Assembly (NCBI GenBank): GCA_905181945.1 | Contig: CAJIZZ010000016.1 | Location: forward strand, 1 to 64,000 | DNA from: an uncultured Porticoccus sp. | GTDB taxonomy: Bacteria > Pseudomonadota > Gammaproteobacteria > Pseudomonadales > Porticoccaceae | Reading direction: 5' to 3' | DNA: 64,000 nucleotides | Shown: one piece after another, positions 11,139 through 19,984 of the stretch | Numbering within the stretch: position 1 is the first letter of the stretch | How the letters are laid out: every line of letters begins with the position of its first letter | The notes under the pieces: generated by a model | The model's input: only the letters and a program-made list of their open reading frames with translations | The model's database searches: none | Told to the model about the DNA's origin: nothing | Program-made: the position numbers and the translations under genes

Positions 11139-12586
11139 TGGAATGGGAGACTGTTATAGGGCTAGAAGTTCATGCTCAACTTGCCACCAAATCCAAAATT
11201 TTTTCTGGATCAAGTACTACTTTTGGTGCAGAGCCTAATATTCAAGCATCTGCTCTAGATTTAGCAATGCCAGGAACATTGCCCACGCCCAATGAAGAGG
11301 CATTCCGCTATGCAATCATGTTTGGTTTGGCCATTGGCGCCAAGATTGCAAAAACTTCGGTATTTGAGCGCAAGAACTATTTTTATCCAGACCTTCCTAA
11401 GGGCTACCAGACTACTCAACTGGAAAAACCAATAGTAGGCTCAGGAAAAATAGAAATTGAGCTATCCAGTGGCGCCAAGAAAACGATCCGAATACATCAC
11501 GCCCATTTAGAAGAAGATGCTGGTAAGTCGCTCCATGAGGACTTTGAAGATATGACTGGAGTGGACCTTAATCGCGCAGGCACTCCATTAATAGAAATTG
11601 TCTCAGAACCAGATATCAGTAACGCAGAAGAGGCGATAGCATTCGCTAAAAAACTTCACAGCATTGTCACGTCCCTAGGTATTTGTGATGGAGAGATGTC
11701 GCAAGGCTCAATGCGTTTTGACGTTAATATTTCAATTAGAAGACCTGGGGAAGATTTAGGCACTAGAACAGAAACCAAAAACTTGAATTCTTTCAAATTT
11801 ATGGAGGACGCCATAAGCATGGAGGTTGAGCGGCAAATTTACCTTATAGAGGATGGCGAAAAAATAATTCAAGAAACCAGATTATACAATGGAGATACCA
11901 AAGAGTCTCGATCTCTTCGCAGCAAAGAAGAGGCTAATGATTATCGCTATTTTCCTTGCCCCGATCTACTTCCTGTAGTCATAGAAGATGACTACATTGA
12001 AAAAATCCGCAAATCTCTACCCGAACTACCAGATGCTCGATATCACCGCTTTATACAGCAATACGAATTATCAGCCTATGACGCAAGCATTTTAAGTAGT
12101 GATCGCGCGATAGGGCAGTATTTTGAAACAGCTGTCAAAACTAGTGGAGATATTAAGCTAACTGTAAATTGGATATTAGGTGGGCTTTCAGCGCGTCTTA
12201 ATGACGCCAATCTACTCATCAATCTTTCTCCGGTAAAAGCCGAACAGCTCGCTGGGATGATTTTCCGTATCCATGATGGCACCATTTCAGGAAAAATGGC
12301 AAAGCAAGTATTTGATGCTATGTGGAGTGGTGACGGCGATGCGGATACTATTATCAAAGCTCGTGGCTTAAAACAGGTTTCAGATGACAAGGCGATTGAA
12401 GTACTAGTAAATGAGGTATTAGCAGGAAATCCTACGCAGGTATCTGAATTTTGCAAAGCCGAGGAAACAAAACGATCAAAAATGTTAGGGTATTTTGTCG
12501 GGCAGATAATGAAAGCTTCGAAAGGCCAGGCTAATCCAAAACAAGTGAACGATATTTTATTGCAAAAACTTAATGGGCTACCTTGA
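11138..12586 (+). CDS. gatB: Aspartyl/glutamyl-tRNA amidotransferase subunit B
   Basis: GatB binds the mischarged tRNA, activates the Glu or Asp side chain with ATP and amidates it using ammonia from GatA. The protein has 482 residues. The N-terminus [13 protein letters not shown] and the cradle-domain motifs ([38 protein letters not shown]) are family signatures. The C-terminal helical/YqeY-like tail ends around [15 protein letters not shown]. Translation is coupled to gatA by a TAATG overlap. Having gatCAB suggests tRNA-dependent amidation for Gln and/or Asn, though other tRNA synthetases are outside the window. Confidence 0.97.
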   Translation: MEWETVIGLEVHAQLATKSKIFSGSSTTFGAEPNIQASALDLAMPGTLPTPNEEAFRYAIMFGLAIGAKIAKTSVFERKNYFYPDLPKGYQTTQLEKPIVGSGKIEIELSSGAKKTIRIHHAHLEEDAGKSLHEDFEDMTGVDLNRAGTPLIEIVSEPDISNAEEAIAFAKKLHSIVTSLGICDGEMSQGSMRFDVNISIRRPGEDLGTRTETKNLNSFKFMEDAISMEVERQIYLIEDGEKIIQETRLYNGDTKESRSLRSKEEANDYRYFPCPDLLPVVIEDDYIEKIRKSLPELPDARYHRFIQQYELSAYDASILSSDRAIGQYFETAVKTSGDIKLTVNWILGGLSARLNDANLLINLSPVKAEQLAGMIFRIHDGTISGKMAKQVFDAMWSGDGDADTIIKARGLKQVSDDKAIEVLVNEVLAGNPTQVSEFCKAEETKRSKMLGYFVGQIMKASKGQANPKQVNDILLQKLNGLP

Positions 12587-12636
12587 TATAAAAAAACCTG
12601 CCTTAAACATAGACTTAAAAATAGTAGCTAAAGCTC

Positions 12637-12933
12637 ATGACATTCGTAAAAGACAAGCAAAAAATTCTCGGTGAAACATTTGATGACGAAAGAATAAAAA
12701 CATTTTTACATTTTAAAGCCCCTCAAAATGTAAACCCAAGTTTCCATCTACTAGAAAAATCCTACCGGGGCATGAATATAGGAAATTTTGATACCTTTGT
12801 GAATTTTTTTCTTGATAGCGGTCACAATATAAATGCAAAAAACCCTGAAGGTAAAACTTTGCTAAGTATAATCCAAGAGCATGGGCATGGGAAAGTGTAC
12901 GCTGTTGTATTGAAAAAATATGGCGGAATCTAG
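12637..12933 (+). CDS. Small PA4642-like protein of unknown function
   Basis: This 98-residue soluble protein resembles, from memory, the PA4642 family of pseudomonads. The likeness is KDKQKILGE near the start, FHLLEKSYRGM, then FVNFFLDSGHNINAKNPEGKTLL, a short ankyrin-like helix-turn-helix. No catalytic motif or export signal is visible and no function is known. It begins 50 bases after gatB and ends 22 bases before the lipocalin-like gene in the same direction, so it may read through from gatCAB. The family match is from recall, so moderate confidence is given. Confidence 0.55.
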   Translation: MTFVKDKQKILGETFDDERIKTFLHFKAPQNVNPSFHLLEKSYRGMNIGNFDTFVNFFLDSGHNINAKNPEGKTLLSIIQEHGHGKVYAVVLKKYGGI

Positions 12934-12955
12934 CACACCCCAAATACGGAATAAT

Positions 12956-13408
12956 ATGGATAAAAAAGAAGCTAAAATAGCTGCACTAAGAGCCAGTCTA
13001 GTAGGGACTTGGCGACTAACCGGATGGAAGAAAGCGTCATCAAATTCCAATGGTGAATCTGATGTATTTGGCTCCAACCCCACAGGTTACTTAAATTACG
13101 ATCAAGATGGTCGTATCTTAGTCCTCGCCCTACATGGTGATAGGCCTAGCCCGTCTCAAAGTCCTCCTTCAGAGGAAGAAAAAATTAAGCTTTTTGATTC
13201 CATGCTTGCTTATGCTGGCACCTATACAGTTCAAGAAGATCGAGTTTTACATAAGTTAGATGCGAGCTGGAATGATATTTGGACAAATACAGTGCAGACA
13301 CGCCTCATATCCCTTAAAAAAAATCGACTGACCTACACAACGCCTGTAATGATCGACCCTGTTGATGGGAAGCCATGCATATTTAAGGTGATGTTCGTTC
13401 GAGCTTAG
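12956..13408 (+). CDS. Lipocalin-like domain protein (PF13924 type)
   Basis: This protein of about 150 residues is a single lipocalin-like beta-barrel domain. It shows the family's opening LVGTWRLTGW, the mid motif PTGYLNYDQDGRILV and the later AYAGTYTVQEDRVLHKLDASW and RLTYTTP. It has no signal peptide, so it is likely cytoplasmic. The ligand and role are unknown. I chose the ATG at 12956 because GGA precedes it by about six bases and the domain begins soon after. An in-frame start at 12920 would overlap the preceding gene by 14 bases. Confidence 0.75.
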   Translation: MDKKEAKIAALRASLVGTWRLTGWKKASSNSNGESDVFGSNPTGYLNYDQDGRILVLALHGDRPSPSQSPPSEEEKIKLFDSMLAYAGTYTVQEDRVLHKLDASWNDIWTNTVQTRLISLKKNRLTYTTPVMIDPVDGKPCIFKVMFVRA

Positions 13409-13468
13409 ATATGCTGACTAAATCTTGGCATAAACAATGAAAAATCCTACATCATCATGTTGTTGTTA

Positions 13469-13477
13469 TGGTATAAA
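13469..13477 (+). promoter_or_regulatory. Extended -10 promoter for the cupin gene
   Basis: TG at 13469-13470, one base, then TATAAA at 13472-13477 form an extended -10 element. No good -35 box lies 16-18 bases upstream, which is normal for extended -10 promoters. Transcription would begin near 13484 and reach the GGAG ribosome-binding site (13491-13494) almost at once. Confidence 0.45.
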
Positions 13478-13501
13478 TAAGAAACAAATTGGAGATCACT
13501 C

Positions 13502-13834
13502 ATGATTGATAAAATGAATTTTGATGGTGTTGCTGTCTGTAACTGGCAGGATATTGAGCCCGTAGAAGGGGCTCCAGGAATTACAGTCCGAAATCTTTGG
13601 CGGGGAGAAAACAATAAACGTATAGACGTATATGAATTTGAACCTGGTGCTGTTTATGGCGCCCTTGACATCCATGAGACAGGCCCTGAACAAGTATATG
13701 TAATCTCAGGAGTATTCAGTGATGGCAGGAGCGATCATAAGGCGGGCACCTTTTTGCATCACCCGGTAGGTTCAGCTCATGTGCCCCAGTCAAAAACTGG
13801 CTGCGTACTTCTGGTGATTTTCCCAGAGGGCTAA
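13502..13834 (+). CDS. Stand-alone ChrR-like cupin protein
   Basis: This is a 110-residue single-domain cupin of the type found at the C-terminus of the anti-sigma factor ChrR (cupin_7). The beta-barrel motifs are visible: YEFEPGAVYGALDIHETGPEQVYV carries candidate metal ligands (His, Glu), and AGTFLHHPVGSAHVPQ carries the second histidine set. There is no N-terminal zinc-binding anti-sigma domain and no sigma factor next door, so I do not call it ChrR. A good GGAG site lies about seven bases before the ATG. It may bind a metal or a small oxidised ligand. Confidence 0.75.
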   Translation: MIDKMNFDGVAVCNWQDIEPVEGAPGITVRNLWRGENNKRIDVYEFEPGAVYGALDIHETGPEQVYVISGVFSDGRSDHKAGTFLHHPVGSAHVPQSKTGCVLLVIFPEG

Positions 13835-13902
13835 GGGAAAATTTTATTGCAAGTCTTTGGTAACTAAGTTAAAAGAAATTTTTTAGCCACTATGTCAATC
13901 CT

Positions 13903-13930
13903 TTGACTGTAGAAAAAACTGGTATATAAT
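13903..13930 (+). promoter_or_regulatory. Strong sigma70 promoter of the cold-shock gene
   Basis: TTGACT (13903-13908) and a perfect TATAAT (13925-13930) are separated by 16 bases. This is one of the best sigma70 matches in the window. Transcription would begin near 13937, leaving a leader of about 156 bases before the cold-shock gene. Confidence 0.75.
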
Positions 13931-13936
13931 CAATTT

Positions 13937-14092
13937 AGCTTGAAAGTACGTTTTATATTTATGCACACCATCTCGATGCCTCACCTTTAGTAGCTCGTCC
14001 GGTTCTTCATAAGTAATAGCAACACATTTTCAGCAAAAATTGTCTTCTTTTTTAAGGCTAAAAAATTACTATTGAATTGAAAGGATAAGATT
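13937..14092 (+). promoter_or_regulatory. Long 5' leader of the cold-shock gene
   Basis: The stretch between the predicted start of transcription and the cold-shock ATG is about 156 bases and has no gene. A leader of similar length in E. coli cspA is a thermosensor that refolds in the cold and exposes the ribosome-binding site. By analogy this leader may act likewise. It ends with a GAAAGGA ribosome-binding site eight bases before the ATG. I could not establish a conserved fold by eye. Confidence 0.45.
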
Positions 14093-14302
14093 ATGTCTAC
14101 TACTACTGGTACTGTTAAATGGTTTAATGAAGCAAAAGGTTTTGGTTTCATCGAACAAGAGTCTGGCCCAGATGTTTTTGCCCATTTCAGCGCTATTGCT
14201 GCTGAAGGGTTCAAAACTTTACTTGAAGGCCAAAAAGTTGAATTCACAGTTACTGAAGGTCAAAAAGGACCTCAAGCTGAGAATATTACTGTAATCAGTT
14301 AA
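14093..14302 (+). CDS. CspA-family cold-shock protein
   Basis: This is a 69-residue single cold-shock domain that binds single-stranded RNA or DNA and melts RNA structure. The RNP1 motif KGFGFI (residues 15-20) and RNP2 motif VFAHF (28-32) are intact, with the typical start [15 protein letters not shown]. It follows a strong promoter and long leader and is closed by a hairpin terminator, so it is likely a single-gene unit. Two RNA helicase genes are convergent with it. The paralogue name (cspA, capB or other) cannot be fixed from sequence alone. Confidence 0.95.
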   Translation: MSTTTGTVKWFNEAKGFGFIEQESGPDVFAHFSAIAAEGFKTLLEGQKVEFTVTEGQKGPQAENITVIS

Positions 14303-14338
14303 GAGCGATGCGAAAATCTAAGCTGTATTTAGTAAAAT

Positions 14339-14370
14339 AAAAAAGGCGAGATAAAATTCTCGCCTTTTTT
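14339..14370. terminator. Bidirectional intrinsic terminator between csp and rhlE
   Basis: GGCGAG (14345-14350) pairs with CTCGCC (14359-14364) around an eight-base loop. A run of A precedes and a run of six T follows, so the hairpin works in both directions. It lies between the convergent cold-shock gene and rhlE. Confidence 0.88.
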
Positions 14371-14393
14371 ATTCAATACTCATCCGAATGAGA

Positions 14394-15656
14394 TCACCTA
14401 TTTTTGTTGCCACGGGCTCCCCAAACATTCTTGTCTGGCCCTCGAGCATTACCTGCGTGTCTTGGCTTTCCCCTCCCTCTGTTCTGTCTACCATTCTCTA
14501 TAGGTTCAGCCTTGATTGAAGGGTCTGGAGAAAATCCATCAATAACTTTTTTAGGCAGATTTAATTTTAGAAGGCGCTCTATGTCGCGCAATAATTTATG
14601 TTCATCCACGCATACTAATGATATAGCCTCGCCTTCTTTACCTGCACGACCAGTACGGCCAATACGATGAACGTAATCTTCCGACACGTTAGGTAGTTCG
14701 AAATTTACAACGTGAGGCAGCTGATCAATGTCAAGGCCGCGGGCTGCAATATCTGTCGCTACTAGTACGCGTATCTTGCCTTGCTTAAAATCAGCCAATG
14801 CTTTTGTTCGGGCACCCTGACTTTTGTTACCATGAATAGCAGCAGCAGTCAGTCCATCTTCTTCTAACTGCTTAGCCAGTCTGTTTGCACCATGCTTTGT
14901 GCGAGTAAAAACCAATACTTGCCTCCAATTTTCAGAGCCAATCAGAAATGAAAGTAATTCGCGCTTTCGACCCTTATCCACAAAATGAATCGTTTGTTCA
15001 ATTCTTTCAGATGCAGTATTTCTTTGAGCTACCTCTATTAATGTCGGTGAATTCAATAAGCCATCAGCAAGTCTTTTAATATCGTCAGAGAAGGTTGCCG
15101 AAAATAAAAGATTTTGGCGTTTCTTGGGCAGCAACGCTAGTAACTTACGGATATCGGGAAGAAATCCCATGTCCAGCATCCGATCTGCTTCATCTAGCAC
15201 TAGGATTTCTACTTGAGACAAATCTAATGTTTTTTGATGAGCATGATCAAGAAGACGCCCCGGTGTAGCTACAAGAATATCAACACCTGATCGCAATATA
15301 GCTATTTGAGGATTTATTTTGACGCCCCCAAAAATTACCGTAGAGCGAACTGATAAGTACTTACTATAGGTTTTAACGCTCTCTGCAACTTGTGCAGCTA
15401 GCTCTCGGGTAGGGGTTAACACTAAAGCCCTAATAGGCCGGGAGGATTTTTTTATACTATTTGCGCTTAATATCTGCAGCATAGGTAATGTGAAGCCAGC
15501 TGTTTTGCCAGTTCCTGTTTGGGCGCCAGCCAATATATCAAGCCCTTGGAGCACCAAAGGAATAGCTTTAATTTGGATGGGTGTTGGTTTGTTATATCCG
15601 CGTTCAGAGACAGCACGAAGTATATCAGCCGATAGGCCGAGTTCATTAAATAGCAT
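14394..15656 (-). CDS. rhlE: ATP-dependent RNA helicase RhlE
   Basis: This 420-residue DEAD-box RNA helicase is likely active in ribosome assembly or RNA decay. The motifs are in order: Q motif ([10 protein letters not shown]), I (AQTGTGKT, near residue 43), Ia (PTRELAAQ), II (LDEADRML), III (FSATF), V ([11 protein letters not shown]) and VI ([10 protein letters not shown]). The last 50 residues are basic and glycine/arginine/asparagine-rich, typical of RhlE tails that bind RNA. It is followed in the same direction by the shared terminator. Its neighbour rhlB lies upstream on the same strand. Confidence 0.9.
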   Translation of the reverse strand: MLFNELGLSADILRAVSERGYNKPTPIQIKAIPLVLQGLDILAGAQTGTGKTAGFTLPMLQILSANSIKKSSRPIRALVLTPTRELAAQVAESVKTYSKYLSVRSTVIFGGVKINPQIAILRSGVDILVATPGRLLDHAHQKTLDLSQVEILVLDEADRMLDMGFLPDIRKLLALLPKKRQNLLFSATFSDDIKRLADGLLNSPTLIEVAQRNTASERIEQTIHFVDKGRKRELLSFLIGSENWRQVLVFTRTKHGANRLAKQLEEDGLTAAAIHGNKSQGARTKALADFKQGKIRVLVATDIAARGLDIDQLPHVVNFELPNVSEDYVHRIGRTGRAGKEGEAISLVCVDEHKLLRDIERLLKLNLPKKVIDGFSPDPSIKAEPIENGRQNRGRGKPRHAGNARGPDKNVWGARGNKNR

Positions 15657-15884
15657 GTTAAAGGGGACTCCGGTATCAGCATATCTATGATATTATCAAA
15701 AGATCGGTCTTGCGCTGAAAACCATTTATAAGGTGTCTGGAAATATTTAAAAAAAACGCTAAGATCACTGCTTAGAGAATAAGGTACTGACCGAAAGACA
15801 CCGAGATGCGCGACTATAGCAAGTGCCGCCTAACGAGTCTATCTGTTACTAGTTAAATCTTGTGCCAAATATATAAATATTTTT

Positions 15885-17198
15885 TTATATTGGCATCAAC
15901 AGCTTATCCGGCAGCTGAGACAGGAGCTTTGTTCCTAATAGCTTTTCTATTGGCTCCAATAAAAATGCATCGTCTTCGCAGGCAAAACTTATAGACGTAC
16001 CGGTCTTGCCAGCTCTTCCGGTACGACCAATGCGGTGTACGTAATCTTCAGGCTCTTCAGGTAATGTATAGTTTACTACATGACTAATACCGTCTATATG
16101 AATACCTCGACCAGCAACATCTGTAGCGACCAAAATTTTCAATTTTCCAGACTTAAAATCTGCTAGAGTCTTTACTCGCTTGCCTTGAGGCACCTCACCA
16201 GAAAGAAGCCCGACACTAAATCCCTTGCTTTTTAATTTTTCCTGAAGCCTGCGACATTGATCGCGTCGATTAGCAAAAACAATCACGCTTTCGACTTCAT
16301 CCTGATCAATGATGTTGCTCAGCAGTTCAAATTTTTCAAGCGTCGAGGTTATGTAAACCTTTTGAGTCACAGTATCTGTGGCAACACTCTCGGGTTCAAT
16401 TTCAACAGTGGTTGGATTAACCGTCCATTGTTCGGCGAGATTCATCACCTCAGAAGTAAAGGTTGCAGAAAAAAACATTGTTTGTCGACTTTCTTGATGA
16501 GGGGCTAAGCGGATAATACGTCTTACTTGAGGGATGAATCCCATATCAAGCATTCTGTCTGCTTCATCAAGTACCAAGATCTCAGTTCTATCAAGATAGA
16601 CATCATTGCTTCCTGCAAAATCCAATAAACGCCCCGGTGTGGCCACCAAGATATCACATAAACTCTCATGCAGGCGGCGCTTCTGTTTGTCGTAATCCAT
16701 ACCTCCAACCAAGCTATGGACCTTTAAGTCAGTGTACTTACAAAGATCTTGAGCATCCCCTGCTATCTGCATCACGAGCTCTCGAGTGGGAGCAATAATC
16801 AGTGACCTAGCCTCGCCTGCAAAGTAATCGTCCTCAACGGGATTACCAAGGAGTTCAGTAATAATTGTAGTTAAAAAAGCGGCAGTTTTTCCAGTGCCAG
16901 TTTGGGCTTTGCCCACAATATCATGGCCACGTAACGTATAAGGCAGCGTTCTTGCCTGGATCGGGGAACAATACTTGAATCCTAGATCTGCTATTGCATG
17001 CATCAGAGAAAGGGGTAGATCGAGATCATGAAAACGTGTCTTACCGGCTTCTTGGCCCACTTTAAACTTAGATAAATCCCAGTCCGTCAAAAGATTATTA
17101 CTCGCTTTGTTTTTGCGCTGAAGTTCACTATTTTTCGGTTGACTTGGAACGCCTGTTTGCTGATTTTTCTCAAAAACTGAACTATCCCTGTTTGTCAT
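15885..17198 (-). CDS. rhlB: ATP-dependent RNA helicase RhlB
   Basis: This 437-residue DEAD-box helicase is of the RhlB type, which in E. coli works with RNase E in the degradosome. The N-terminal 55 residues are polar and look disordered. The core then begins [21 protein letters not shown], followed by [48 protein letters not shown] and [10 protein letters not shown]. The stretch [16 protein letters not shown] closely resembles Pseudomonas RhlB. It is 228 bases upstream of rhlE on the same strand, and that gap holds no gene. Confidence 0.88.
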   Translation of the reverse strand: MTNRDSSVFEKNQQTGVPSQPKNSELQRKNKASNNLLTDWDLSKFKVGQEAGKTRFHDLDLPLSLMHAIADLGFKYCSPIQARTLPYTLRGHDIVGKAQTGTGKTAAFLTTIITELLGNPVEDDYFAGEARSLIIAPTRELVMQIAGDAQDLCKYTDLKVHSLVGGMDYDKQKRRLHESLCDILVATPGRLLDFAGSNDVYLDRTEILVLDEADRMLDMGFIPQVRRIIRLAPHQESRQTMFFSATFTSEVMNLAEQWTVNPTTVEIEPESVATDTVTQKVYITSTLEKFELLSNIIDQDEVESVIVFANRRDQCRRLQEKLKSKGFSVGLLSGEVPQGKRVKTLADFKSGKLKILVATDVAGRGIHIDGISHVVNYTLPEEPEDYVHRIGRTGRAGKTGTSISFACEDDAFLLEPIEKLLGTKLLSQLPDKLLMPI

Positions 17199-17432
17199 AA
17201 TATTGCCAATTTAAATAAATCTTTCACCTTCGCGTATCTCTAAAAAACCGAAGGGAGTGAAAACGTTCCGGATTGTAGCATGAGATCCCCACACTAAGCT
17301 TATTTGACGAATTTGTTTCAAATATTTAAATGATGCAACACAAATCGTTATTTGATGCTTTTAAATCCGCGTCTTATTGGGTTACCCTGACGCACACACC
17401 AAGATAACTACATTTACTTTAGGATTAATAGC

Positions 17433-17909
17433 ATGACAGCTCAAGAAAACCACGAATTACGCAATGCCTTTGGTAGTTTTGCAACAGGTATTACTGTAAT
17501 CACTGCTCTAGATGGAGAAAAGACCCCCCAAGGAATGACGGCCAATAGTTTTTCAACCGTATCATTAGAGCCTCCTCTTGTTTCTTGGTGTGTAGGTCAA
17601 GAATCAAGACTATTTGACTTATTCCAACAAGCCGGTCATTTCGCAGTAAATATTCTAAGTGGTAACCAAAAATCAACTTCTGAATTATTTGCTAGCTCAC
17701 ATAACGATAAATTTTCACAAGCATCTTGGCATTCTGGTGCGCATGGCTTGCCACTGCTAGATGGCTGCGCATCTCAGTTTACATGCGCTACAGAGCACCT
17801 TTACTCTGGGGGAGATCACATTATCATAGTAGGTCGAGTACTAGATTTTTCTAACAACAACATATCGCCATTAATTTTTCATGGCGGGAAATATCAAAAA
17901 TTAAAATAA
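17433..17909 (+). CDS. Flavin reductase-like domain protein
   Basis: This 158-residue protein has the FMN-binding split-barrel of flavin reductases (PF01613). Typical motifs are AFGSFATGITVIT, TPQGMTANSFSTVSLEPPLV (flavin-binding) and HFAVNIL. These proteins use NAD(P)H to reduce FMN or FAD for a partner monooxygenase, but no monooxygenase gene is adjacent, so the partner is unknown. It is convergent with prmC, with 11 bases between them. The ATG fits the family start, but the ribosome-binding site is weak. Confidence 0.85.
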   Translation: MTAQENHELRNAFGSFATGITVITALDGEKTPQGMTANSFSTVSLEPPLVSWCVGQESRLFDLFQQAGHFAVNILSGNQKSTSELFASSHNDKFSQASWHSGAHGLPLLDGCASQFTCATEHLYSGGDHIIIVGRVLDFSNNNISPLIFHGGKYQKLK

Positions 17910-17920
17910 AAATATGGTAC

Positions 17921-18784
17921 CTATAATTCAGCCTTAAAACATACACTGACTCGATCAAGGCCAGACAGGTCAATGAAAGTTTCTGTACCACTAAAACCAG
18001 CCTGGATCATTTTTTGACGAACCTCTTTTCCTTGACTGTGTCCGTGCTCCAGTAACAACCAGCCCCCAGGCTTAAGATGTAAATAAGAGTCAAAAACAAC
18101 TGTATGGATATCAGCCAAGCCAGAATCGTTGGCCACAAGGGCTGATAACGGCTCAAATCTAACGTCACCTTCTTGGAGGTGTTTATCTTTAAGGCACAAA
18201 TATGGCGGATTACTTACAATAAGGTCAAATTGTATTTCTTTTAAGTTAGAAAACCAGTTACTTTGACAAATCTTTACATTATCAAAACCAAATTGCTGTC
18301 GATTCTCCTCGGCAAGGGCAACGGCACCGAATTCTAAATCAACAGCTATAATTTCCCAGAATGGTTTTTCGCTCGCAAGAGCTAGTGCAATAGCCCCGGT
18401 TCCTGTTCCTAAATCTAATACTGAAATCTGTTGATCCAAAGGTAGAGAAAGGGCTTTTTCTATAAGCAGTTCTGTCTCTGGCCTAGGTATGATAGTGACA
18501 GGAGAAACTTTAAGCGGCAACGACCAGAATTCACGTCTTTTTATGATATAAGCGACAGGTTCTCCGTTAACTCGGCATCTCAAAAGTTCATTAAAGCGTG
18601 TCTGTTCTAAGCTGCTCAGGATTTGATTAGGCCATGTATATAAATGGGCGCGATCTTTTCCCAGAACATAACTAAGTATTATCTCTACATCTAGCCTTGG
18701 ACTGTCACTTACATCAGCTAGCTCAACACTGAGTTTCAGCAAATTTGAAATAGCCATGCAATTCATAGAAGCATCAGTAGGCAT
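17921..18784 (-). CDS. prmC: Release factor glutamine methyltransferase PrmC
   Basis: PrmC methylates the glutamine of the GGQ motif in release factors 1 and 2, which speeds peptide release. The SAM-binding motif VLDLGTGTGAIALALA lies near residues 122-137. The substrate-binding NPPY is at residues 192-195. The N-terminal helical domain contacts the release factor. The 287-residue length is normal. It is 73 bases downstream of prfA, its substrate gene, in the conserved order hemA-prfA-prmC. Confidence 0.96.
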   Translation of the reverse strand: MPTDASMNCMAISNLLKLSVELADVSDSPRLDVEIILSYVLGKDRAHLYTWPNQILSSLEQTRFNELLRCRVNGEPVAYIIKRREFWSLPLKVSPVTIIPRPETELLIEKALSLPLDQQISVLDLGTGTGAIALALASEKPFWEIIAVDLEFGAVALAEENRQQFGFDNVKICQSNWFSNLKEIQFDLIVSNPPYLCLKDKHLQEGDVRFEPLSALVANDSGLADIHTVVFDSYLHLKPGGWLLLEHGHSQGKEVRQKMIQAGFSGTETFIDLSGLDRVSVCFKAEL

Positions 18785-18857
18785 CCGCTAATCCTAGCGA
18801 TAAAATTCTTCTGTTCAAAGAGTGAACTTTTTTAGACATGAAACGTGCATCTACCTT

Positions 18858-19940
18858 TTAAGAGGAAATTGTAGCCAGTAGATCCGCCTGATGTTCATTC
18901 ACTAAAGGTTGAATGACCTCATCTAACTGCCCTTCCATTACCTCTCCTAGCTTGTATAGCGTCAGGTTGATTCGGTGATCTGTGATACGACCCTGAGAGT
19001 AATTATAAGTGCGGATGCGTTCTGAGCGATCCCCGCTACCAACCAATGAACGGCGCTCTTCTGCCAAATTTTCCGCAGCAACAACTTCTTGAGCGTTTTT
19101 TAAGCGGGATGACAACAGGGCCATAGCCCTCGCCTTGTTTTTATGTTGGGAGCGCTCGTCTTGACACTCAACAACCAGTCCTGTTGGAAGATGGGTTATA
19201 CGGATAGCCGAATCTGTCTTATTGACATGTTGGCCGCCGGCGCCTGAAGCGCGAAAAGTGTCAACACGAAGATCTCCTTTTTTAATATCAATATCATCTA
19301 GTGCATCTACTTCTGGCATAACTGCCACAGTACAGGCAGACGTATGTACACGGCCTTGAGATTCAGTATCCGGGACTCTTTGTACGCGATGAGCACCGGA
19401 TTCAAATTTCAATTTAGAGTAAACACCCTGTCCTATGATCAAGCTAATAATCTCCTTATAGCCACCATGATCGCCTAAATTCTCACTGATAATCTCCACC
19501 TTCCATTTTTTGCTCTCAGCATATTTACAGTACATACGAAACAGATCACCAGAAAAAATAGCTGCTTCATCGCCACCAGTGCCTGCACGAATCTCCAGAA
19601 ATACATTTTTCTCATCATTGGTATCTTTGGGTAATAAAAGTTTCTGTATTGCAATCACAATACTAGAAAGTTTTTCTGTTTCTAGGGTTATCTCTTCTTC
19701 AGCCATGCCTCTAATATCTAGATCAGAATCCCGAAGTAGCAGCCTTGCTTCAGATATTTTTTCTTCGACCAAGATATAGTCTTTATGAGCTTCGACAATT
19801 GGCTCCTGTTCGGCATACTCCTTAGAAAGCGCACGAAAATAATTTTGATTACCTATTACACTAGGATCGCCCAAAAGCGCTCGCACTTCTTCATGGCGAT
19901 CAGTCATCAATTGTAGCTTTTCTAAAATAGATTCTTTCAT
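18858..19940 (-). CDS. prfA: Peptide chain release factor 1
   Basis: RF1 reads stop codons UAG and UAA and triggers peptide release. Its 360 residues match the family. The GGQ motif is at residues 235-237 ([10 protein letters not shown]) and is the target of PrmC. The stop-codon-reading tripeptide PxT appears as PDT at residues 190-192, which identifies RF1 rather than RF2 (SPF). No programmed frameshift is present. It sits between hemA (44 bases upstream) and prmC and is probably co-transcribed with them. Confidence 0.97.
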   Translation of the reverse strand: MKESILEKLQLMTDRHEEVRALLGDPSVIGNQNYFRALSKEYAEQEPIVEAHKDYILVEEKISEARLLLRDSDLDIRGMAEEEITLETEKLSSIVIAIQKLLLPKDTNDEKNVFLEIRAGTGGDEAAIFSGDLFRMYCKYAESKKWKVEIISENLGDHGGYKEIISLIIGQGVYSKLKFESGAHRVQRVPDTESQGRVHTSACTVAVMPEVDALDDIDIKKGDLRVDTFRASGAGGQHVNKTDSAIRITHLPTGLVVECQDERSQHKNKARAMALLSSRLKNAQEVVAAENLAEERRSLVGSGDRSERIRTYNYSQGRITDHRINLTLYKLGEVMEGQLDEVIQPLVNEHQADLLATISS

Positions 19941-19984
19941 TAGCGCACTTTATTATTTAATTAGCCAACAGTAAGCTTACTTGT

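Noticed and set aside
13987-14247. Open frame opposite the cold-shock gene (86 codons)
   Set aside because: It has no homology, overlaps a strongly conserved gene on the other strand and lies in the leader. It is a shadow frame.
15850-15890. AT-rich inverted repeat around the rhlB stop codon (TGCCAA...TTGGCA)
   Set aside because: The stem is short, contains a bulge and lacks a T-run in the right direction. It is not a convincing terminator.
18858-19940. Release factor gene considered as prfB
   Set aside because: It has the RF1 PxT tripeptide, lacks the RF2 frameshift site and sits in the hemA-prfA-prmC operon.
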